DNA of 64,000 nt from CALJFL01 sp964590005 (GCA_964590005.1 CAZPVJ010000013.1:21974-85973), one strand, 5' to 3'. Counted from the first letter of the stretch, positions 1 through 9,832 are shown. Notes: a model not told the origin generated them from the letters alone. Program-made: numbers and translations.

Positions 1-1211
1 ACATTCTTGCGATCCTGCGGCGCGATGCCCGGTCCCGCGTCTCCAACAACAACATTGCAGGCACCCTCGGCCAGCGGTAGCAAGGCCACGGTAACGGCGG
101 TGTCCTGTGGTGCATACTTAATCGCGTTGTCGACAATATTGGCCGCCATCTGGAACAACAAATCGCGATCGCCACAGACGGTGTATTGAGCAGGTATGTC
201 GAGCTGCAAATCGATATGCTTGTCCAGTGCCAGGGGCTCGTACAACTCGGCAACATCCCGTAGCAGCATTGCCAGATCCAGTTCAGCATCGGCGGCCGCC
301 AGTGCCCCCGTCTCCAGCGCAGAGATTCGCAGCAATGCATTGAAGGATGCGAGCAGCTCATCACACTCCTCGATAATTCGCTCAACCTCCAACCGACCTT
401 CATCATCCAGCTTGTGTTGAAGCTGACTCAGGTTGTTCCGCATGCGGGTCAGTGGAGTCCGCAGGTCGTGGGCGATGTTGTCCGATACCTGCTTCACCCC
501 GTCCATAAGGGATTCCATCTGGGCAAGCATATTGTTCATTCCAACTGCGAGCTGCCTGACGTAACCACGACGACTCGCGGTATCCAGCCGCTGGGCGGGA
601 TTGGAACGGACAATGCGATTCAGGTCCATATTGAGTCGCTCGACCCGGTCCAGTGTGGCGGCCGCGCTGAGGAACCCACCGACAACGCCCAACAGGACGG
701 TAGCGAGCATAGCCCTGAACAGGGTTTCGAAAACCACCGCCAGCTGCTGCGCGATATCGGCATAACCGTGGGCGACAATCGCCTGCAGCCCGTCACCCAG
801 ATCAGCCGGTCTGGCCAGGAAATCCACATCGACGGTCTCCCCCCAATTGGACAGAGCCAGCTCGAAGCCCAGCCAACCACCGGTGAACTCCTGGTAGCGC
901 GGCGCCAGCGGCAGGTCGCCGGCGACTTTATTTGAATCAGCATCGGTAACCAGGTAGGAAAATCGCCCCACCGCCGGGGTTGTCAATTGATCATCGATGT
1001 ACTGCTGCAATCCCGGCAGCGACTGTCCGCGATAGACCAGCTCCAGGGTCTCCAGTTCCTCGAGTATGGAGTCCCCCAGGTCACTGAAATAGGTGTAACT
1101 GAAATACCCGTACAAGGCCCCCAGTAGCACAAACACCGTGAAGCTCAGCGCGGTGACGTACCGCGCAATATAACGGAAGGTGATACTGGTCAGAACCTGG
1201 CGAATTTTCAT
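1..1211 (-). CDS. Two-component sensor histidine kinase, 3' end cut by window edge
   Basis: Inner-membrane sensor kinase, partner of the regulator just upstream (18 bp gap, same strand, regulator first). Translating from the ATG at 1211 gives a first membrane segment near residues 17-38, a periplasmic sensor loop, a second membrane segment near 165-186, then a HAMP-like linker. The H-box reads NIAHDLRTPLTRM with phospho-accepting His about residue 248. An N-box (NIVDNAIKYAP) and a G1 box (GDAGPGIAP) follow before the sequence leaves the window. About 403 codons are visible; only the last part of the ATPase domain is missing. The layout is that of EnvZ/QseC-like kinases. The signal sensed cannot be read from the sequence. 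Confidence 0.9.
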   Translation of the reverse strand, partial: MKIRQVLTSITFRYIARYVTALSFTVFVLLGALYGYFSYTYFSDLGDSILEELETLELVYRGQSLPGLQQYIDDQLTTPAVGRFSYLVTDADSNKVAGDLPLAPRYQEFTGGWLGFELALSNWGETVDVDFLARPADLGDGLQAIVAHGYADIAQQLAVVFETLFRAMLATVLLGVVGGFLSAAATLDRVERLNMDLNRIVRSNPAQRLDTASRRGYVRQLAVGMNNMLAQMESLMDGVKQVSDNIAHDLRTPLTRMRNNLSQLQHKLDDEGRLEVERIIEECDELLASFNALLRISALETGALAAADAELDLAMLLRDVAELYEPLALDKHIDLQLDIPAQYTVCGDRDLLFQMAANIVDNAIKYAPQDTAVTVALLPLAEGACNVVVGDAGPGIAPQDRKN

Positions 1212-1229
1212 CGGATAATGGCCTGTGGC

Positions 1230-1922
1230 CTAGCGTGCCGGCTCCAGGTCTCCAAGGCGGTAACCCGCACCTCGAACCGTGGTGAGTAGCGGTGGCTCGA
1301 AACCCCTGTCTATCTTTTGCCTCAGCCGGGAAATGTGCACGTCAATCACGTTGGTTTGTGGATCAAAGTGGTAGCCCCAGACATGCTCCAGCAACATGGC
1401 TCGCGTGACGACCTGCCCCGGGTGTCGCATCAGGTATTCCAGCAGTTTGTACTCCCGTGGCTGCAAGGCCAGGGCCACACCCTGGCGCTGTACCGCCTGG
1501 TTGAGTAGGTCCATGTGCAAGTCGCCGACCTGCAACGTGGTGGGGGCATCGCTGGACGGTAAAGCGGCGCGTCGCCGCAACACCTGCAGCCTCGCCTCCA
1601 GTTCCGCTATCGAGAAAGGCTTTACCAGGTAATCGTCGGCGCCGCTTTGCAATCCCTTGACCCGGTCGTCCACTTCTCCTAACGCACTGAGCACCAGCGC
1701 CGGCGTGAGATTGCCGGTATTGCGCAGCGTCTGGATCAGGGTCAGTCCATCAAGCAGCGGCAGCATGCGATCGACAATCAACACGTCGAAGGTGCCGCTG
1801 CGGGCTTCCTGCAGGCCCTGCTCTCCATCGGTGCGCAGGACACAGTCATGTCCCGCTGCGGTCAGCTCGTCGACAATAAACCGGCCTACGCTGGTATCGT
1901 CTTCAACCAGTAATACTTTCAT
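1230..1922 (-). CDS. OmpR/PhoB-family response regulator
   Basis: DNA-binding response regulator, 230 aa from the internal ATG at 1922. That start gives the canonical opening MKVLLVEDD; four extra upstream codons are possible. The receiver domain (about residues 1-115) has the acidic pair at the N terminus, phospho-acceptor Asp51 in the LIVDRMLP motif and the conserved Lys in DDYLVKPF. The C-terminal winged helix (about 130-225) carries the usual REYKLLEYLM and YRLG motifs. It is transcribed first in a two-gene operon with the kinase. The 112 bp upstream separate it from a divergent RDD-family gene, so the shared promoter region lies at 1923-2034. Confidence 0.92.
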   Translation of the reverse strand: MKVLLVEDDTSVGRFIVDELTAAGHDCVLRTDGEQGLQEARSGTFDVLIVDRMLPLLDGLTLIQTLRNTGNLTPALVLSALGEVDDRVKGLQSGADDYLVKPFSIAELEARLQVLRRRAALPSSDAPTTLQVGDLHMDLLNQAVQRQGVALALQPREYKLLEYLMRHPGQVVTRAMLLEHVWGYHFDPQTNVIDVHISRLRQKIDRGFEPPLLTTVRGAGYRLGDLEPAR

Positions 1923-2034
1923 GCAGCGGTCCATTCAAAGAGTAAGTCAATGTAGCATGCAGGCCTTGGCGGTCTCAATGAAACGCACCTGTGCGTTTGG
2001 CCCATCGCCTGACGGTAATGCTAGACTCCCCGCC

Positions 2035-2526
2035 ATGACCGAAGAAAGAGAAGACAGCACCGCGCTACCGCCACCCTTCTTGCTGCGCAGGTTGATGGCC
2101 ATGCTGTACGACACACTGCTGGTCTTGCCGCTAATCATGCTGAGCGTCGCAGTAGCACTTGGATTGCAGGGTGCGCTTATGAAAACCATGGGCGGCAACT
2201 CCAGCGACGTGGCCCTGCCACCGCTTTTGGTTCAGTGCCTGGCCCTGCTCACCGTTATGGTCTTCTACAGTATTTTCTGGCTTAAAAGTGGCCAGACTTT
2301 GGGCATGCAAGCCTGGCGGATCAAGCTGGTAAGGGACGACGGCAAAAGGCTCACGCCCTGGAACTGCATTACTCGCTGCCTGGGAGCACTCCCCTCAGCG
2401 CTTTGCCTGGGGCTGGGTTACGCCTGGTGCCTGGTCGATAGTGAGGGACGCTACTGGCATGACCATCTGTCAGGAACGCGCCTTCAATTGCTACCCAAGC
2501 GAGAAAAAAAGAAGTCAGCGGGCTAA
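2035..2526 (+). CDS. RDD-family membrane protein
   Basis: Small integral membrane protein of 163 aa from the ATG at 2035. The open frame extends further upstream but has no family similarity there. An N-terminal Arg-rich opening (FLLRRLMAMLYD) gives the Arg-Asp signature of the RDD family. Hydrophobic segments lie about residues 24-45, 64-84 and 113-132. The conserved stretch KSGQTLGMQAWRIKLV sits after the second segment. RDD proteins have been linked to ion or small-solute transport in a few bacteria, but most are uncharacterised and no substrate is proposed here. The gene ends in a 4 bp convergent overlap with lptG. Confidence 0.75.
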   Translation: MTEEREDSTALPPPFLLRRLMAMLYDTLLVLPLIMLSVAVALGLQGALMKTMGGNSSDVALPPLLVQCLALLTVMVFYSIFWLKSGQTLGMQAWRIKLVRDDGKRLTPWNCITRCLGALPSALCLGLGYAWCLVDSEGRYWHDHLSGTRLQLLPKREKKKSAG

Positions 2527-3584
2527 CGGGCCCGTTGCAGCAGGATCATGCCAAACAGCAGGCAGACACCGATCGGAATAAGCGCGGCGTAAAGCGGCGA
2601 GAACCCAAACACCAGGCTAGCCGGTCCCAATAAATCCTGGCTCGTGCGAAATACGATACCGACAATCACGCCGGCGAAAATGCGAAAGCCCATTGTCCCG
2701 TCACGTAACGGTCCAAAGATGAACGAGATGGCCACCAGCACTAATCCCGCTATGGCCAGTGGCTGAAGTAGCTTTCTCCACAGGGCGAGTTCGAAGTCGT
2801 CCGCATCCAGGCCCTGTTGCATCAGGTAGCGGCTGTAGCGGTACAAGTCCGCCAGTGGCAGTTGATCTGGCGCGACTACCTCCATGGTCAGCAGCTCGGG
2901 TGTAATACCTGTCTCCCAGCGCAGGGTTGTGTGGCGCGTGCGGCTGGTTGCCCAACTGGTAAAATCCGTTTTGACCACCTGTTCCATGAGCCAGTGATCG
3001 GACTGAAAAGATGCGCGCTGTGCACGCAGCGCTGATTGCAGCCGATAGCGGCTATCAAACTGCAGCAGGGTAACCCCGTAGACTACTCCGTTCGTCTCCA
3101 GCGCGTTAAAGTGCAAAAAGCTATTGCCTTCGCGGTTCCAGATTCCGTACTTGCCGGCAACACCCTCCCCCGGGTTCTGGGCGATCGCGCGCCTGCTCTG
3201 GGCCAACTGCTCACTGCTGGGCGCCACGTACTCCCCTATCAGGAAACCGGCCACGGCGACCAACAGCGCCGGCTTCATCACAATCCAGACCAACCGCCCG
3301 GTGGACACTCCCGCACCTCGCATCACTACCAGCTCACTCGAACTGGCCAGCTGCCCCAGCCCAATGAGACAGCCAATCAAGGCAGCAAACGGAATAAACT
3401 CATAAAAGCGCCCGGGTAGGGTCAGCATTACATACAGCGTCACCTGGCCAAAGGTATAGGTCTCATCAATATTGTCAGCCTCATCGATAAATGCCGCCAT
3501 GGCATCGAGACCCACGATGATCGCCAGCACCAGCAGGATGGCCGCGAGCACAGTCTTGCCCACGTAGCGATCAAGCCGGTTCAC
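2523..3584 (-). CDS. lptG: LPS export ABC permease LptG
   Basis: One of the two transmembrane subunits of the LptB2FG extractor, which lifts lipopolysaccharide from the inner membrane into the periplasmic bridge. The product has 353 aa, the family's usual size, with three N-terminal membrane helices, a periplasmic jellyroll domain (about 130-250) and three C-terminal helices. The N terminus (MNRLDRYVGKTVLAAILLV) and the segment around LASSSELVVMRGAGVS, which contacts LptB, are typical. It overlaps the upstream lptF by 14 bp, indicating translational coupling. The ATPase LptB is not encoded in this window, which is normal. Confidence 0.95.
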   Translation of the reverse strand: MNRLDRYVGKTVLAAILLVLAIIVGLDAMAAFIDEADNIDETYTFGQVTLYVMLTLPGRFYEFIPFAALIGCLIGLGQLASSSELVVMRGAGVSTGRLVWIVMKPALLVAVAGFLIGEYVAPSSEQLAQSRRAIAQNPGEGVAGKYGIWNREGNSFLHFNALETNGVVYGVTLLQFDSRYRLQSALRAQRASFQSDHWLMEQVVKTDFTSWATSRTRHTTLRWETGITPELLTMEVVAPDQLPLADLYRYSRYLMQQGLDADDFELALWRKLLQPLAIAGLVLVAISFIFGPLRDGTMGFRIFAGVIVGIVFRTSQDLLGPASLVFGFSPLYAALIPIGVCLLFGMILLQRAR

Positions 3585-4686
3585 GAGCTAGCCTCCATTG
3601 CCTATAGCGTGTGCGCAGGCGACCGCCGAACAACATAGCCAGCGCCAGCGCCAGGAAGGCGCTGTGCACCGCCCAAAAGCCAACAAACGGGCCACCAGTG
3701 CCCTCCTCAACAGCCGTTCGAGCGTTGGCCAGCAGCATGAGATAAGCGAGATAAATCAGGAAGGCCGGTGCCATTTTCACATAACGGCCACGGCGATGAT
3801 CGGTGCGGCTGAGACACATGGCAATGATCGCTACGATGGGCACCATAAAGGGTAACGAGAGTCGCCACTTCAAGGCCGCGATATCCTCGGCCCGGTCCGA
3901 CTGCAATAATGTCAGGGTGGATCTGCCGTCGACCGGGGATGCGGTCCTGATACCGCCTTCAGGTTCCGGGATCAGTTCGCCGAAACGGTCGAAGCTGACC
4001 ACCTCGTAGTCCAGTCGGCCCGGCATTCCGGTATAGCGAAAGCCATCGCGCAATTCCATGTAGCGAGCGCCGGTGTCAGGATCGATCCGCATCTCACCCT
4101 CCTGCGCCACCGTGATCACCATGCGCGGGTTGCGATCACCGTCGCGCGCGCGCTGGGTCAGGAACACCGAGGTCATCACACCGGTTTCTGCGGAGATACT
4201 CTCCGCATAACTGACGATATCGCTGCCTCGCCTGGTCTGGAATCGGCCCGCCACCAGCGATTGCAGCCCCTGTGAAGAGCTTGGGTCATCCAGCAAGGCC
4301 TCCGAGCGCTGGGCGCCCAACGGGGTGATAAGCAGGCTGAGCGAGCCGACGATTACCATCACCACCGTAGCGGGCACCAGGGTGTACAGGGCGAGGCGGC
4401 TCGGGCTGACACCACAGGCCGATAGAATCACCATCTCGCTTTCGACATACAGTCGGCCGTAGGACATCAAAATCCCGATAAAAAGGCCCAATGGGATAAT
4501 CAGTTCGAGAAAGCCGGGCATTCTGTAAAGCATCACAGGCAACAGGATGTCAGCGGCGATATCGCCTACTGCAGCTTCGGCAAGATACTTTACGAAGCGA
4601 CCGCTGATGATAATTACCAGGAGCACAAAGCTGACCGCCACCATGTGCGTCAAAATTTCGCGATTGAGATAGCGAAGGATCTTCAT
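3571..4686 (-). CDS. lptF: LPS export ABC permease LptF
   Basis: Second permease of the LptB2FG lipopolysaccharide extractor. The start chosen is the ATG at 4686, giving MKILRYLNREILTHM and 371 aa, close to the E. coli protein; eleven extra codons upstream are unlikely. The first helices are followed by the coupling segment YVESEMVILSACGVSPSRL, then the periplasmic jellyroll (about 135-255) and three C-terminal helices. First gene of the lptF-lptG operon. It is divergent from pepA with a 99 bp intergenic region, the arrangement found in E. coli and Pseudomonas. Confidence 0.95.
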   Translation of the reverse strand: MKILRYLNREILTHMVAVSFVLLVIIISGRFVKYLAEAAVGDIAADILLPVMLYRMPGFLELIIPLGLFIGILMSYGRLYVESEMVILSACGVSPSRLALYTLVPATVVMVIVGSLSLLITPLGAQRSEALLDDPSSSQGLQSLVAGRFQTRRGSDIVSYAESISAETGVMTSVFLTQRARDGDRNPRMVITVAQEGEMRIDPDTGARYMELRDGFRYTGMPGRLDYEVVSFDRFGELIPEPEGGIRTASPVDGRSTLTLLQSDRAEDIAALKWRLSLPFMVPIVAIIAMCLSRTDHRRGRYVKMAPAFLIYLAYLMLLANARTAVEEGTGGPFVGFWAVHSAFLALALAMLFGGRLRTRYRQWRLAREPA

Positions 4687-4785
4687 ACGGAAGCCGGCAT
4701 AGCGCGTGTTTTTAGTCACTTCGTGGTTTAGTTCGGACGCCCGACATCATACACTAGCGTGCTGGAAGACAGCGAAGGAAATCCC

Positions 4786-6279
4786 ATGAGCAAGATCAAC
4801 TTTACCGCCCGCACTATCGAAGACCCTGCCGCCACAGCAACCCAATGTGCCGTGATTCCCGTGTTCGGCAAGGCCAGGCTCTCCGGTGCGGCGCAAAAGC
4901 TGGACCGCGCGGCTGGCGGCATCATTCGCCAGGCACTGGAACTGGAGGATTTCTCAGGGAAAAAGGGTGAAACCCTGTTGCTGCCCGCCAGCGGCAAAGC
5001 CAAGAGGATTCTCCTGGTGGGCTGCGGCGAGAGCAAGGAGGCCGACAAGGCGGTTGCCCTGCAGTTTTGCCAGCGAACGGCCAGGGCCCTGACCGGCAGC
5101 CAGGCCACCGATGCAACGATCTACCTCGGTAATTTCAAGGCCAAGGCGACCAGCAGTGAGTGGTTGCTGGCCTACCTGGCGCGAAATATCGTCGCTGCAA
5201 GCTACCGTTACACAGAGACACTATCGAAACCTGCGGCGGCCAGTAAACTGCGCAGGGTCGTGGTCGACGCGGGCAATAAAGTCAAAACCCGGGCCGCATC
5301 CGCCGCCCTGCAAGCGGGCAAACACACTGGCGGTGGCGTAAATACCGCCCGTAATCTCGCCAACCTGCCGGGCAATATCTGTACACCAAACTATCTGGCC
5401 TCGGAGGCCCGCAAGCTCGCCCGGGGGAAGAAAAAACTCAATACCCGAGTACTCGACGAAAAGAAAATGCGGGAGCTGGGAATGGGCTCACTGCTGTCCG
5501 TGTCTGCAGGAAGCGACGAGCCTGCGCGACTGATAGTAATGGAATACAAGGGAGGCAAGGCTAAAGAGCAACCCTACGTACTGGTCGGCAAGGGGATTAC
5601 CTTCGACACCGGCGGTATTTCGCTAAAGCCCGGCGCAAAGATGGATGAAATGAAGTTCGATATGGGCGGCGCCGCCAGTGTCTTTGGCACCGTCCAGGCA
5701 GTCGTGGATATGGGGCTACCGATCAACCTGGTAGCCATCGTGGCGGCTGCCGAGAACATGCCCAGTGGCGGCGCGACCAAACCCGGTGACGTTGTTACCA
5801 GCATGTCTGGCAAGACCATCGAAGTATTGAATACCGATGCAGAGGGCCGACTGGTGCTGTGTGACGCACTCACCTACGCTGAACGCTACAAGCCGAAGGC
5901 GGTCATCGATATCGCCACGCTTACCGGCGCCTGCGTAGTCGCGCTTGGCGCCCACGCCTCGGGCCTTTATGCCAACAAAGATAGCCTGGCAGACCAGTTG
6001 CTATCCGCCGGTATCACCAGTCACGACCGCGCCTGGCGGATGCCGCTGTGGGATGACTACCAAAAACAGCTGAACAGCAATTTCGCCGACGTGGCCAACA
6101 TCGGGGGCCCGGGTGGTGGCAGCATCACAGCTGCCTGCTTCCTTGCGCGGTTCGCTGAAAAGTTTGACTGGGCACACCTGGACATCGCTGGCTCCGCCTG
6201 GGACAGCGCACCCAAGGGTGCCACCGGCAGACCTGTGGCGCTGCTCACGCAGTACCTGCAGGACAGGGCGGGTAAATAA
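4786..6279 (+). CDS. pepA: Leucyl aminopeptidase PepA (M17)
   Basis: Cytosolic di-zinc/manganese leucine aminopeptidase, 497 aa from the ATG at 4786, which has an AAGGAA ribosome binding site. A GTG 27 bp upstream is less likely. The N-terminal macro-like domain is followed by the M17 catalytic domain. Visible features are the metal-binding region around GKGITFDTGGISLKPG and the family signature NTDAEGRL at residues 349-356. In E. coli PepA also acts in Xer recombination and carAB control; whether that applies here is unknown. It heads pepA-holC-valS, with holC starting 4 bp after its stop. Confidence 0.95.
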   Translation: MSKINFTARTIEDPAATATQCAVIPVFGKARLSGAAQKLDRAAGGIIRQALELEDFSGKKGETLLLPASGKAKRILLVGCGESKEADKAVALQFCQRTARALTGSQATDATIYLGNFKAKATSSEWLLAYLARNIVAASYRYTETLSKPAAASKLRRVVVDAGNKVKTRAASAALQAGKHTGGGVNTARNLANLPGNICTPNYLASEARKLARGKKKLNTRVLDEKKMRELGMGSLLSVSAGSDEPARLIVMEYKGGKAKEQPYVLVGKGITFDTGGISLKPGAKMDEMKFDMGGAASVFGTVQAVVDMGLPINLVAIVAAAENMPSGGATKPGDVVTSMSGKTIEVLNTDAEGRLVLCDALTYAERYKPKAVIDIATLTGACVVALGAHASGLYANKDSLADQLLSAGITSHDRAWRMPLWDDYQKQLNSNFADVANIGGPGGGSITAACFLARFAEKFDWAHLDIAGSAWDSAPKGATGRPVALLTQYLQDRAGK

Positions 6280-6283
6280 GCCG

Positions 6284-6703
6284 ATGACGCGTGTGGGTTT
6301 CTATGTGGTCCAGAGCGCGGAACCCGGACAGCGCTTGCAGGTGGCAGCGAGGCTCGTAGATAAAGCTGCGCAGCACGGGCACCGGGTTTTTATCAACGCG
6401 GTGGACGAGGCGCAGGCCAGGCAACTCGACGAATTGCTGTGGAGCTACCGACCGGCCAGTTTTTTGCCCCACGGGCTGGCCGGAACCGAGCACGCCCAGG
6501 ACATCGCAATCGGCTGGGGGCAGGAGCCTGGCGACCACAATGACATGCTGATCAACCTGCAGTTGCAGATACCGGAGTTCTTCAGTCGCTTCAACCGGGT
6601 TGCAGAGGTAGTGACCCAGGACCAGCAAAGCCTCGAGGTCCTTAGACAGTCCTGGAAGTTCTATCGGGAACGTGGCTACCAATTGGAAAAACACGACCTT
6701 TGA
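6284..6703 (+). CDS. holC: DNA polymerase III chi subunit HolC
   Basis: Chi subunit of the polymerase III clamp loader, which bridges psi/gamma complex to single-strand binding protein. The start at 6284 gives MTRVGFYVV, the standard family opening, and 139 aa. Typical stretches are the Arg/Lys-rich helix after VAARLVDKAAQHGHRVFI and the WSYRPASFLPHGL region. It lies 4 bp after the pepA stop, so the two are very likely co-transcribed, and valS follows after 59 bp. A sequence-poor, fast-evolving family, but the position between pepA and valS makes the call firm. Confidence 0.92.
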   Translation: MTRVGFYVVQSAEPGQRLQVAARLVDKAAQHGHRVFINAVDEAQARQLDELLWSYRPASFLPHGLAGTEHAQDIAIGWGQEPGDHNDMLINLQLQIPEFFSRFNRVAEVVTQDQQSLEVLRQSWKFYRERGYQLEKHDL

Positions 6704-6713
6704 GGCGTATAAT
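6683..6713 (+). promoter_or_regulatory. Candidate sigma70 promoter for valS inside the 3' end of holC
   Basis: A perfect TATAAT lies at 6708-6713, just after the holC stop. A TTGGAA that could serve as a -35 lies at 6683-6688, 19 bp upstream, a little longer than ideal. It would give a leader of about 43 nt before the valS ATG. This is a motif match only and readthrough from pepA-holC remains possible. Confidence 0.4.
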
Positions 6714-6762
6714 CGCGCCCCTTTAAGCGCAGGACCGGGTGGCAACCCGCTAGCCAACTTTC

Positions 6763-9531
6763 ATGGAAAAAACATTCCAACCCGCCGATATAGAAACCCG
6801 CTGGTACGAGGAGTGGGAGCGTCAGGGCTATTTCTCCCCGCAGGGTGGCGACCAGGCCTATAGCATCATGATTCCGCCGCCCAATGTAACGGGCAGCCTG
6901 CACATGGGCCATGGCTTCCAGGAAGCCATCATGGATGCGCTCATCCGCTATCACCGCATGGCCGGCTACAACACGCTATGGCAGGTTGGCACCGACCACG
7001 CCGGCATAGCGACCCAGATGGTGGTTGAGCGACAACTCGAAGCCCAGGGCACAGACCGCCACGCACTGGGCCGGGAAAAGTTTATCGACAAGGTCTGGGA
7101 GTGGAAGGAGGAGTCTGGCGGTACCATCACCCGCCAGCTGCGTCGCCTGGGGTCATCGATGGATTGGTCGCGAGAGCGATTTACCATGGATCCCGGCCTG
7201 AGCGAAGCCGTGCAGGAAGTCTTCATTCGACTTTATCGCGAGGGCCTGCTGTACCGCGGCCAGCGATTGGTCAACTGGGATCCGGCACTGCATACAGCCA
7301 TCTCCGACCTGGAAGTTGTATCGGAAGAGGAAAAGGGCCATCTCTGGCATTTTCGCTATCCATTGAGTAATGGTGAGGGCCACCTTACCGTCGCTACGAC
7401 CCGTCCGGAAACCATGCTGGGCGACAGCGCAGTCGCGGTGCATCCCGAGGATGAGCGGTATGCGGCGCTGGTCGGTCAAACCGTTGACCTTCCGCTCACC
7501 GGCCGCAAGATACCGATCATTGCCGATGATTACGTAGATCGGGAATTTGGTACCGGCTGCGTCAAGATCACACCGGCACATGATTTCAACGACTATGAAA
7601 TGGGCCAGCGCCACAATCTGCAGTTAATCAATATCCTTAATCATGACGCCGCGATTAATGACAATGCTCCCGAGCCCTACAGAGGCCTGGACCGGTTCGA
7701 CGCGCGGAAAAAAGTCATCGCCGACCTTGAAGCACTGGGTCTGCTCGACAAAGTTGAAGACCACACCCTGAAAGTTCCCCGGGGCGATCGCTCTCACGTG
7801 ATTATCGAGCCCTACCTCACGCCACAGTGGTACGTAGACGCCAAGACGCTAGCCAAGCCCGCTATTGAAGCGGTGGAGTCGGGGGCGATCAATTTTGTAC
7901 CCAAACAATGGGAAAACACCTACTTTGCCTGGATGCGGGACATTCAGGACTGGTGCATCAGCCGCCAGCTTTGGTGGGGACATCGCATCCCTGCCTGGTA
8001 TGACGACGAAGGCAATGTCTACGTTGGCGCTGACGAGGCGAGTGTCCGAGCAGAGCATGGACTGGATCCCGGATTAGCTTTACGCCAGGACGAGGATGTA
8101 CTGGATACGTGGTTCTCCTCTGCGCTATGGACCTTCTCAACACTGGGATGGCCGGAGGAAACGGAAGAGCTCGCAGTCTTCCACCCCAGCAGCGTGCTGG
8201 TCACGGGCTTCGACATCATCTTCTTCTGGGTTGCCCGGATGATCATGATGACTTTGCACTTTCGCAATGAGGTGCCCTTTCACACTGTCTACGTACATGG
8301 GCTCGTGCGAGACGTGGAAGGTCAAAAAATGTCAAAGTCCAAGGGTAACGTTCTGGACCCCATCGATTTGATCGACGGCATAGAGCTGGAGCCGCTGATT
8401 GAAAAGCGCACCGCGGGAATGATGCAGCCGCAGTTGGCCAAACGAATTGAAAAATCCACCCGCAAGCAGTTTCCAGAGGGCATAGAGCCCTATGGCACTG
8501 ATGCCCTGCGCTTCACCTACTACTCGCTGGCCTCAACTGGCCGAGACATCAAGTTTGATATCGGGCGCATCGAGGGTTTTCGCAACTTCTGCAACAAAAT
8601 CTGGAACGCGGCCCGTTATGTGCTGATGAACTGCGAGGAACAAGACTGCGGCCAGGAAGATAGCGAGCAGGTAGAGCTCAGCCTCGCCGACCGCTGGATA
8701 ATCAGTCGATTACAGGAAACCGAGCAAGCGGTGGGCAGCGCCGTTGCTCAATACCGCTTTGACCTGGCGTCGCAGGCGCTCTACGAATTCATATGGAACG
8801 AATACTGCGACTGGTACCTGGAGTTATCAAAACCGGTGCTGTGGGATGATCACGCCAGTGCCGAGGCCAAGCGCGGAACGCGGCGCACCCTAATCCGCGT
8901 ACTGGAAGAATGCCTGCGCCTGCTGCACCCCTTTATGCCCTTCATCACCGAAGAGATCTGGCAGACAGTGGCACCTCTAGCCGCCGTCAGCGGACCCACC
9001 ATAATGCTCCAACCCTACCCGGAGCCGGATGAGTCGGTCATAGACAAAATCGCGAACGCGGATATAGAATGGCTAAAGGGAGTTATTGTCGGTGTTCGTA
9101 ACATCCGCGGTGAGATGAATATACCGCCCGGCAAAGCACTGTCAGTGCTCCTCAAGAACGGTGACGAGACAGATAAATCCAGATTGGAACAAAATGCACC
9201 GTTCCTGGTAAAACTGGCCAAGCTGGCTGACATCACGTGGTTGTCCGAAGGTGAGGAAGCCCCGGTAGCAGCAACAGCCCTTGTTGGAAAGCTTGAAATC
9301 CTGGTGCCCATGGCGGGACTTATCGACCAGGACGCAGAGCTGGCACGATTGGCCAAGGAAATTGCGAAGCTGCAGCAGGACCTGTCCCGCATAGAGGGCA
9401 AACTATCTAATGCATCCTTCGTAGACAAGGCGCCGGCAGAGGTCGTCGCCAAGGAGCGCGACAAACTGGACGCGCAGAAAGACGCGTTATCCAAACTGCA
9501 GGAGCAGGAACAACGCATCCGGCAAATGTGA
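6763..9531 (+). CDS. valS: Valyl-tRNA synthetase
   Basis: Class I aminoacyl-tRNA synthetase charging tRNA-Val, 922 aa. The HIGH-type motif is HMGH at residues 47-50 within PPPNVTGSLHMGHGF. The editing CP1 domain follows (about 190-340), and the KMSKS loop is intact at residues 522-526. The anticodon-binding domain and the valine-specific C-terminal coiled coil (about 850-922, alternating Lys/Glu/Leu helices) are present. The length is close to the roughly 950 aa of proteobacterial enzymes. Third gene after pepA and holC, with its own possible promoter. Confidence 0.97.
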   Translation: MEKTFQPADIETRWYEEWERQGYFSPQGGDQAYSIMIPPPNVTGSLHMGHGFQEAIMDALIRYHRMAGYNTLWQVGTDHAGIATQMVVERQLEAQGTDRHALGREKFIDKVWEWKEESGGTITRQLRRLGSSMDWSRERFTMDPGLSEAVQEVFIRLYREGLLYRGQRLVNWDPALHTAISDLEVVSEEEKGHLWHFRYPLSNGEGHLTVATTRPETMLGDSAVAVHPEDERYAALVGQTVDLPLTGRKIPIIADDYVDREFGTGCVKITPAHDFNDYEMGQRHNLQLINILNHDAAINDNAPEPYRGLDRFDARKKVIADLEALGLLDKVEDHTLKVPRGDRSHVIIEPYLTPQWYVDAKTLAKPAIEAVESGAINFVPKQWENTYFAWMRDIQDWCISRQLWWGHRIPAWYDDEGNVYVGADEASVRAEHGLDPGLALRQDEDVLDTWFSSALWTFSTLGWPEETEELAVFHPSSVLVTGFDIIFFWVARMIMMTLHFRNEVPFHTVYVHGLVRDVEGQKMSKSKGNVLDPIDLIDGIELEPLIEKRTAGMMQPQLAKRIEKSTRKQFPEGIEPYGTDALRFTYYSLASTGRDIKFDIGRIEGFRNFCNKIWNAARYVLMNCEEQDCGQEDSEQVELSLADRWIISRLQETEQAVGSAVAQYRFDLASQALYEFIWNEYCDWYLELSKPVLWDDHASAEAKRGTRRTLIRVLEECLRLLHPFMPFITEEIWQTVAPLAAVSGPTIMLQPYPEPDESVIDKIANADIEWLKGVIVGVRNIRGEMNIPPGKALSVLLKNGDETDKSRLEQNAPFLVKLAKLADITWLSEGEEAPVAATALVGKLEILVPMAGLIDQDAELARLAKEIAKLQQDLSRIEGKLSNASFVDKAPAEVVAKERDKLDAQKDALSKLQEQEQRIRQM

Positions 9532-9619
9532 AGCGCCCATAACATCGGTTTCCGCCTTCCCGGCGTTGGCACGTCGGGAAGCATAATAAAAAGCCAAGAG
9601 CAAAACCGAGGAAAGTGGT

Positions 9620-9832
9620 ATGAGTGAACGTGTTAGCGGCACGGTGAAGTGGTTCAACAACGCCAAGGGATTTGGCTTTATTACCCGCGAGGAAAGTGAC
9701 GACGATGTATTCGTCCACTTTCGGTCTATCGAGGGAGAAGGATACCGAACTCTCAATGAAGGCCAGGCTGTTGAATTCAAGCTGGTCGAAGGCCCCAAGG
9801 GTCTGCAGGCCGAAGAAGTGTCCAAAATCTAA
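9620..9832 (+). CDS. CspA-family cold-shock protein
   Basis: Single cold-shock domain, 70 aa, a nucleic-acid chaperone. RNP1 (KGFGFI) and RNP2 (VFVHF) are intact, with the surrounding aromatic residues in TVKWFNNAKGFGFI. A GAGGAAAG ribosome binding site precedes the ATG. The 88 bp after valS hold an inverted repeat, CTTCCCG at 9556-9562 pairing with CGGGAAG at 9575-9581, and a CATAAT at 9582-9587 that could be a -10. These may form a structured leader or the end of the valS transcript. The next gene encodes a second cold-shock domain on a membrane anchor. Confidence 0.93.
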   Translation: MSERVSGTVKWFNNAKGFGFITREESDDDVFVHFRSIEGEGYRTLNEGQAVEFKLVEGPKGLQAEEVSKI